Source: Holophagales bacterium UBA5066
Lineage (GTDB): Bacteria > Acidobacteriota > Thermoanaerobaculia > UBA5066
Direction: 5' to 3'
Assembly (NCBI GenBank): GCA_002414905.1
Contig: DIAY01000014.1
Location: forward strand, 1-64,000
DNA length: 64,000 nucleotides
In this document: one piece after another, positions 58,967-64,000 of the stretch
How positions within the stretch are numbered: the first letter of the stretch is position 1
Layout: each line of letters begins with the position of its first letter
Translations under genes and position numbers: made by a program
The notes under the pieces: model-generated
What the model was told of the DNA's origin: nothing
The model's database searches: none
The model's input: the letters and a program-made list of their open reading frames with translations, nothing else

Positions 58967-60391
58967 CTATTCGATCTCGAAAAGCATCAACTCGACCGGT
59001 AGCGTTGCGAACCAGCCGATGTCGCGCATCAGCTCGAGGGTCGCGTCGAGCGTGCCGTTGAGGTCGCTGTTGATAGACGGCTCCATAAGCAGGTTCGGAG
59101 TCGCCGACGTGTCCCAGTGCGACACCGACGAGCCGACCTGGATCGGGTTCGGCGCGTACATCAGCATGCGCCCGACGATGTTCATACCGGACTTCCGGAG
59201 GTTGGTCGTGCTGAGGTTCCCGGTCGCTGGAAGGTTGGCCTTGATCAGCGTGCCGTCCGAGAGGGTGACGCGCACCGCCGGGATCGTGATCGTCCCATCG
59301 GTGCCGGTCAGGCCCGGCGGGGGCGGGACGCCGGCCACGTTGTCGACGACGATCATCCCGACGGCGCCGGCAGCCTGGCAGAACCCAACCTTGGTGACGA
59401 ATGTACACGCCCCGCGATCGACGACACAGATGTTGCCAGCAGTGAATCCGACGAGGGCTTGACACCCGTCGTTGAGAGGTGCGGTCGCGTCTTCGCCGAC
59501 CTGCATCGGGGCGGTCACCCCGGGGCTCGACAGCGCGGGCCCGAACGACGCGGTGCCGACATAGTAGGAGGCATTGACCCCGGCGTTGGCGCTCCCCGTG
59601 ACGACGAGCTGAGCGGCGTCGGCCATGTTCGCCATGCCATACGCGTTGGAGTTGGCCCCGGTCCAGGTCAGCCCGAGGCCGGTGATCGCCGACGCCACAC
59701 GCTGTGGGTCGGTCTCTGTCGGGTCGGACCAGAGGAGGCCCGTCGTGTCGTCCCGAAGGAAGTGGTCTTTGGCGGACGGAAAGCTGTTGAAGTATGCGCC
59801 GGTGCTTCCGCTCGTAAACGTCTGGAATCCGAGGCCGTGCCCCATCTCGTGCAGCAGAACAGTGAGGAAGTCCGTCTGGGAGCCTTCGTTGTGGTCGAAT
59901 CCGTAGTACCACCCGGCGCCAGTCAGACAACCCGCGTTCCCGAGGTTGATGTTGAACCTGGCCCTGATGTCGTTTTGGGCGAGATCGAGATCTTCCTGTG
60001 CCAGCCTGTTGGCGAGGGCGATGTGATACCAGGTCGCCGGAAACGGAGCGAGGGTGAAGTCCCTATTGACAGAGAGGGCGCCCGCCGAGCCGAGGACCGC
60101 CGAGGTCGCGGTGCAGGTCAGGGGCTCCCAGGTCGCGAGGACGTTGATCGGGACGCTCGAGTCGAGGGCCGCGCCCCAGATCGACGCCGCCTGGGTGAAG
60201 ACGTTGAGACGCTGCTGACCAATCGTCGTACCGGCGTTGCCGCCCACGGGCGCGACGACGGTCGGGTCGTTGAAACCGACTCCAGCGCCATCGCCGTTGA
60301 TGATGGTGATCACGGCGGCACCCGACGCTGGGGCCGCGGCGAGGCCCAGGACGAGGGCCACGAGGACGAGGCAGGACTTCGTGCGAGCCAT
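58967..60391 (-). CDS. Secreted zinc metalloprotease with PA domain
   Basis: 474 residues; signal peptide (about 1-24). The protease core has HEMGHGLGFQTF (H181-H185), the zinc motif of metzincin-like enzymes, preceded by an Ala-rich domain with C-x-C-type features. At about residues 255-385 a protease-associated (PA) domain is inserted, ending VGFCQAAGAVGMIVVDNVAG, and the Met-turn candidate NLLMEPSI follows (about 440). A third zinc ligand is not confirmed. Cysteine-rich, so extracellular. The small gene at 60395 starts upstream with 3 bp between, hinting at a functional pair. Confidence 0.85.
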   Translation of the reverse strand: MARTKSCLVLVALVLGLAAAPASGAAVITIINGDGAGVGFNDPTVVAPVGGNAGTTIGQQRLNVFTQAASIWGAALDSSVPINVLATWEPLTCTATSAVLGSAGALSVNRDFTLAPFPATWYHIALANRLAQEDLDLAQNDIRARFNINLGNAGCLTGAGWYYGFDHNEGSQTDFLTVLLHEMGHGLGFQTFTSGSTGAYFNSFPSAKDHFLRDDTTGLLWSDPTETDPQRVASAITGLGLTWTGANSNAYGMANMADAAQLVVTGSANAGVNASYYVGTASFGPALSSPGVTAPMQVGEDATAPLNDGCQALVGFTAGNICVVDRGACTFVTKVGFCQAAGAVGMIVVDNVAGVPPPPGLTGTDGTITIPAVRVTLSDGTLIKANLPATGNLSTTNLRKSGMNIVGRMLMYAPNPIQVGSSVSHWDTSATPNLLMEPSINSDLNGTLDATLELMRDIGWFATLPVELMLFEIE

Positions 60392-60394
60392 GGC

Positions 60395-60862
60395 CTACTT
60401 CTCCTCTGCCTTCACGGTCGCAGGAGCCACTGGGGCACCCTCGAGACCGAGGAACCTCTTCGCCGGGCCCGATTCGTCAAAGCACCCGGTCTCGATCTTT
60501 CCTTCCGCGTTGCGGCGAGCGAGGGCCCAGCTCCCGAAGTTGCCGCTCACCATGTACGCCGTCGAGCCGTTCGCCATTTTCACAGTCTTTTCGACTCCGG
60601 GCCCGCGATCGAGCAGCCGGTCGATCTCGGCGGCAAGAGCCGTGACCTCCTGCGCCGAGGCGGAACGGAGCTGGCCGGTCCTGGCGTCCCTTACGACAAC
60701 CGTGAACGGCGCAGCCTGGGTCGGGGTTTGTGCCGAGACCTGCGGGCTGGCGGAGGGAGCCGCCTGCCCGCCCTTGGGTTCCGCTGCGGAGGCCGACAGT
60801 GCCAAGCCGAGGACAGACGCAGCCACGGCGGCGCCGCGGATGTGCCTCCAGTAATTCAACAT
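60395..60862 (-). CDS. Small secreted protein preceding the metalloprotease (155 aa)
   Basis: 155 residues with a signal peptide (about 1-27), an Ala/Pro/Gln/Thr-rich linker (about 28-52) and a folded part with FTVVVRDARTGQLRSASAQE and NGSTAYMVSGNFGSWALARR. The gene ends 3 bp before the protease start, and both are exported, so it may be a chaperone, inhibitor or cofactor. I do not recognise the family. It is an analogue of protease pro-peptide partners only by context. Confidence 0.7.
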   Translation of the reverse strand: MLNYWRHIRGAAVAASVLGLALSASAAEPKGGQAAPSASPQVSAQTPTQAAPFTVVVRDARTGQLRSASAQEVTALAAEIDRLLDRGPGVEKTVKMANGSTAYMVSGNFGSWALARRNAEGKIETGCFDESGPAKRFLGLEGAPVAPATVKAEEK

Positions 60863-61179
60863 ACTTGTCTCCTTCGGACGAGCCGCAGTGCCTCGCCGTG
60901 ACCATCGTTTCGGTTCCGGGCTGATTCTCTGATCGCCATGATTCGGGAAATCCAGCGAATACTACCCCCTATACCGAAATCCATACCCGTCCCCTGCCGT
61001 ACCTGGCAGTCTTTCGTTCTTCCTGGGATCTGCATGCCCCCGGGACCTGCTTTCGACGAACCCGACTCGATTCCCAGACCCCGTTTCAGGCACACTGGCG
61101 CCGCACCGCAGAGGGGTCCGACGAACGGGAGAGGGCCGGCCCCCCGCGCCGCGTGGAGACGCCCTCGGAGGATCAGGCC
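60863..61179. other. Divergent intergenic region (317 bp)
   Basis: I see no supported gene. The region contains the start sites of the small secreted protein (minus) and the fusion enzyme (plus). An AT-richer patch near 60940-61000 may hold promoters. No riboswitch-like structure was recognised by eye. Confidence 0.5.
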
Positions 61180-64000
61180 TTGAAGGATGACGGACCGACG
61201 ACGACGCTCGAACCCGCCGGAGAATCCGTGAGCGGCCTCTCCCGGCGCGCGCTCGCAACACCCGAACCTTTCGTCCGCCTCTTCTCCCGGCGCGTCCAGC
61301 AGGAAGGGGCGCTCGACCTGACGCAGGGGGACTACAAGAACGCAGATTTCGCGCCCCATCCGGAAGTCGTTCGCGCCGCGCAGCGGATCACCCGGAATAC
61401 GGTCCACAGCTACGGGCCGGCGGTGGGCCGGATGGACGTGCGGAGCGAAGTGGCCGACTTCTTCAACCGCGACGGCCTCCTCGACTACCCCGCGTCCCAG
61501 GTGCGGTTCCTCCCGGACGAGGTCCTCTTCACGCCCGGCACCCGCTCGGGTCTGGCGATGGTCCTCGAGGTCCTGGGCGCCGACGGCTCCGGCGTCGTCG
61601 TCCCGCGGCCCAGCTGGGAGTACGACTGGTACGTCGAGCGCGCGGGCAAGAAGCTCGTCGAGCTCCCGACCTCGGCTCCCGGGTTTCTTCCCGATCCGAA
61701 GGACCTCGACCGGCTCCTCGAGAAGGGGGGCATCTCTTCGGTCATCCTCAACAACCCGCACAACCCGACCGGTCGCGTCTACCCCCGCGCCCTCGTCGAG
61801 GAGCTCGTCCGCGTCGCGGTCGAGCACCGCGTCTACGTCCTCTACGACTCGGTCTACCAGAGACTCGATTATGTCGGCTGGTTCGTGAACCCGGCCTTCG
61901 CTGACCCCGAATGGCGCGACTGGGTCGTCTCGCTCTCGGGTCTCTCCAAGATGGACATGTTCGGAGCGTCGACCGGCACCCGCGCCTGCTGGATGATGAT
62001 CTCCGACCAGATCCGTTCGAACGGCGTGCGGGCCCGGGAGATCCTGGCGAACCTCTCGGCCTGGCTCGTCGCGACCCCCTCCACCCTCGCCCAGGACTGG
62101 GCACTCGCCGCCCTGCAGAGTCCGCTCGCCGCCCTCCGGCGCCCTTCGCCCTACATGCGCGAGCGGCGTGACTTCATGGCTCGGGCTGCCGACGAGCTGG
62201 CCTCGCTCGGTGTCGAGCGGACCGACTTCGGCGGGACCTTCTACGCCCCCCTCGCTTTTCCCGGCCTCGTTGGCGAGCCGTTCGACCGGCTGCGCGGCGG
62301 CATCCACGAAAAGGCCGTCGTGAAGGACTCCGTCGACGCCTTCGAGCTCCTCCTCTCCGGCGGCGTCGGAGGCATCCCGTTCGTCGCCTTCGCCGGCTCC
62401 GACCCGGCGCGCTACGGGACCTGGCAGCGCCTTTCCTACGGCTCGAAGGACGTGAAGGAGCTGTCGGTCTTCATCGACCGGGTCCGCGCGCGCATCACGC
62501 AGCAGGGGCGCCTCGGCTCGAGCGCACCCGCCACCTGCGCCCCGACCGCGAGATCACCCATCGACGCCGTCTGGGAGAGTGTCTGCACCGCCGAAGGCTA
62601 CGACGCCCTCGACGGATTCGACCCGAAGACCTTCGCCGTCGCGCGCAAGGCGTTCCTCGAGAGCCCCCGGCACGAGACGCTCCGCCTGACCGGGACCAAG
62701 CATCCCGACTCGACGACGCACCGTGCCGGCCAGCTGGGCCGGGCCCTGGCCGCGGCCCCGGCCGGATCGCCCGACCGCGCGCGGCTCTGCCTGACGTATC
62801 TCGAGTGGAACCCCCTGGTGGATGCGCGGCCGGAATACGAGGAAACCATCGCCGACCTGCTCGGGCCTTGCAGCGAGGTGCTTCTGGACTTCGAGGGACG
62901 CCAGATCAGCCCCGAGTGGCTCGACCTGCCCGAGAAGGTGGTCCTCGCTCTTCTGCGCCACGGGATCGTCGCGGGCGAGGACCGCCACCTCCTCTTCCGC
63001 GTTCCGAACCCCTTCATCGAGCAGGACGAGGAGAAGATCGTCCGGATCCTCGGCGCCGTCGCTCGCGCGAACGTCCTCTTCCAGCTCGCCTGCGAGAAGC
63101 TCGGCATCAAACCCGTCCGCAACGCGCTCCCCGAGATCTCGGTCCCGCAGGTGAACTCGATCGCCGAGATCGGCGCCGTCGTGAAGATCGGGACGCTCTA
63201 CCAGGCGGCGATCGCGGAGCTCTTCGAGGGAGCCGAAGGACGCGCCGACGTCTTCCTGCGCGAGAGAGTCCCCGCGGCGCGCCGGATCGCGCTCATCGAG
63301 AAGGTCTCCCGGGTCCGCCTCGTCCCGCTCTGCGAGAACGTCGGCGCCCTCGCGCATCTTCCCGACTTCCTGGAGGCGTTCTATCTCGCGCTCGAGCGGG
63401 GACGCGGCCTGCCCGGTCTCCCGACGGCGGCGGTCTTCCGGACCAGCTTCGACCACGAGGAAGCCGTCGTCCGCGTCTTCGTAGCGATGTCCGACACGGC
63501 GGAGCAGAGCGGCAAGATCGCGACGGACGCCGCCTGCACGCTCGCCCTCGCCGGGCGGCAGGAGGCCGAGCGCCGCCTCGCCGCGCTCGCTCAAAAGGCC
63601 GGAGAGCCGGCACCGCGGGTCACGTTCCTGATCGGCGCCGGCCGCGCGGGCTTCCGCGGCGGATTCGACCCGGGGCACCCGGGTGTCCTCCGTCAGTTCT
63701 CCCGCGCCGACGGCGTCACGATGCAGGGGATTCGCGCCGACTCACCCACCGAGGCCGAGCGCCTCGCCGCGGCGTTCCGCACTGAAATTGCCTCCGGGGT
63801 CCCTTTGCCCGCCGTCTCCGCCGCGGACCGCGAAGCGCTGATGAGGCTTCTGGAGACCGGCGTGAAGGCGCATACCGAAACGCTCCTGAGGATCGCGCCG
63901 CTCCTGTCGCCCTTCGGCAGGCTCGTCCCCCAGACGCGCGTGCGGATCCGGGCGACCGGCTCGGTGAATTACGGCCGGTCGATCCCGACGTATCCCGAAG
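61180..64000 (+). CDS. Aminotransferase / archaeal-type PEP carboxylase-like fusion (3' end outside window)
   Basis: One open frame from the TTG 61180 (GGAGG upstream; a GTG at 61228 is an alternative) to the window edge, 940 codons without a stop. Residues about 15-440 are fold-type I aminotransferase: NNPHNPTG (191-198), D223 and Y226 in YDSVYQR, PLP lysine K257 in SGLSKMDMFG, R417 in WQRLSYG. Residues about 490-940 resemble archaeal-type PEP carboxylase: TKHPD (506-510), EVLLDFEG, FRVPNPFIEQDEEK (R607), RVFVAMSDTAEQSG, FRGGFDPGHPG (F825-R826) and the final TGSVNYGRSIP. Several motifs deviate, so catalysis is unproven. A combined route PEP to oxaloacetate to aspartate is inferred. Confidence 0.85.
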   Translation, partial: MKDDGPTTTLEPAGESVSGLSRRALATPEPFVRLFSRRVQQEGALDLTQGDYKNADFAPHPEVVRAAQRITRNTVHSYGPAVGRMDVRSEVADFFNRDGLLDYPASQVRFLPDEVLFTPGTRSGLAMVLEVLGADGSGVVVPRPSWEYDWYVERAGKKLVELPTSAPGFLPDPKDLDRLLEKGGISSVILNNPHNPTGRVYPRALVEELVRVAVEHRVYVLYDSVYQRLDYVGWFVNPAFADPEWRDWVVSLSGLSKMDMFGASTGTRACWMMISDQIRSNGVRAREILANLSAWLVATPSTLAQDWALAALQSPLAALRRPSPYMRERRDFMARAADELASLGVERTDFGGTFYAPLAFPGLVGEPFDRLRGGIHEKAVVKDSVDAFELLLSGGVGGIPFVAFAGSDPARYGTWQRLSYGSKDVKELSVFIDRVRARITQQGRLGSSAPATCAPTARSPIDAVWESVCTAEGYDALDGFDPKTFAVARKAFLESPRHETLRLTGTKHPDSTTHRAGQLGRALAAAPAGSPDRARLCLTYLEWNPLVDARPEYEETIADLLGPCSEVLLDFEGRQISPEWLDLPEKVVLALLRHGIVAGEDRHLLFRVPNPFIEQDEEKIVRILGAVARANVLFQLACEKLGIKPVRNALPEISVPQVNSIAEIGAVVKIGTLYQAAIAELFEGAEGRADVFLRERVPAARRIALIEKVSRVRLVPLCENVGALAHLPDFLEAFYLALERGRGLPGLPTAAVFRTSFDHEEAVVRVFVAMSDTAEQSGKIATDAACTLALAGRQEAERRLAALAQKAGEPAPRVTFLIGAGRAGFRGGFDPGHPGVLRQFSRADGVTMQGIRADSPTEAERLAAAFRTEIASGVPLPAVSAADREALMRLLETGVKAHTETLLRIAPLLSPFGRLVPQTRVRIRATGSVNYGRSIPTYPE

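Noticed and set aside
60863..61179. Upstream extension of the fusion enzyme
   Set aside because: The frame stays open back to about 60925, but the GGAGG before the TTG at 61180 and lack of family-like sequence upstream favour the shorter start.

Overview
The window is uniformly GC-rich and coding-dense, with GC-rich third codon positions throughout, and there are no rRNA or tRNA genes, CRISPR arrays or intact transposases. The gene content points to a Gram-negative, probably aerobic, heterotrophic member of the Acidobacteriota or a close relative. Supporting evidence is an Oar-like TonB receptor with a carboxypeptidase-regulatory N-terminus, many secreted or cytosolic metallopeptidases (M13, M1, M50-like, HEMGH type), an ECF sigma module, a SpoIIE phosphatase and a GGGGTCAGGTCTTGATT-type palindromic repeat. 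This assignment is an inference and no marker gene proves it.

Layout. 1-8.5 kb: 3' part of a long-chain acyl-CoA synthetase, a GT-C-like membrane protein, a GlcD/GlcF-type FAD/Fe-S fusion dehydrogenase, and a GT51 transglycosylase with a long AsmA-like region. 9.0-22.7 kb: a lipid- or acyl-type catabolic cluster on the minus strand: TonB receptor, SDR, KAS III-like enzyme, three alpha/beta hydrolases, acyl-CoA ligase, thiolase, D-cysteine desulfhydrase-like enzyme and a HEAT/beta-lactamase-fold hydrolase, mostly with 4-bp overlaps or short gaps. A TetR-type regulator is convergent at its far end, and a clean TetR-like palindrome (22702-22719) lies upstream of the receptor. 22.8-27.7 kb: zinc-ribbon/TPR protein with 3-hydroxyacyl-CoA dehydrogenase, then an ECF sigma factor, a small membrane protein (possible anti-sigma) and a bactofilin-like membrane protein. 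27.8-37 kb: secreted protein, M13 peptidase, ABC exporter pair, 2-hydroxyacid dehydrogenase, SpoIIE phosphatase. 37-46.8 kb: Fpg/Nei glycosylase with two paralogous GIDE-like membrane proteins, aldo-keto reductase, a disordered Arg/Gly-rich protein, glycosyltransferase, RlmI-like methyltransferase, degenerate MCP-like protein, TPR protein, O-methyltransferase. 46.9-54 kb: C1 peptidase, a palindromic repeat element that supplies the stop codon of an M50-like gene, M1 aminopeptidase, a large secreted protein, and a VapBC toxin-antitoxin pair. 54-61 kb: POT transporter, DMT transporter, a 53-residue YqaE/Pmp3 protein, a class V aminotransferase, and a PA-domain metalloprotease with a small secreted partner.

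The most striking gene runs off the right edge (61180 to beyond 64000). It is one uninterrupted frame joining a complete fold-type I (aspartate aminotransferase-like) aminotransferase to an archaeal-type phosphoenolpyruvate carboxylase-like domain. If both halves are active it would make oxaloacetate from PEP and bicarbonate and transaminate it to aspartate on one polypeptide. I do not know of a description of this fusion.
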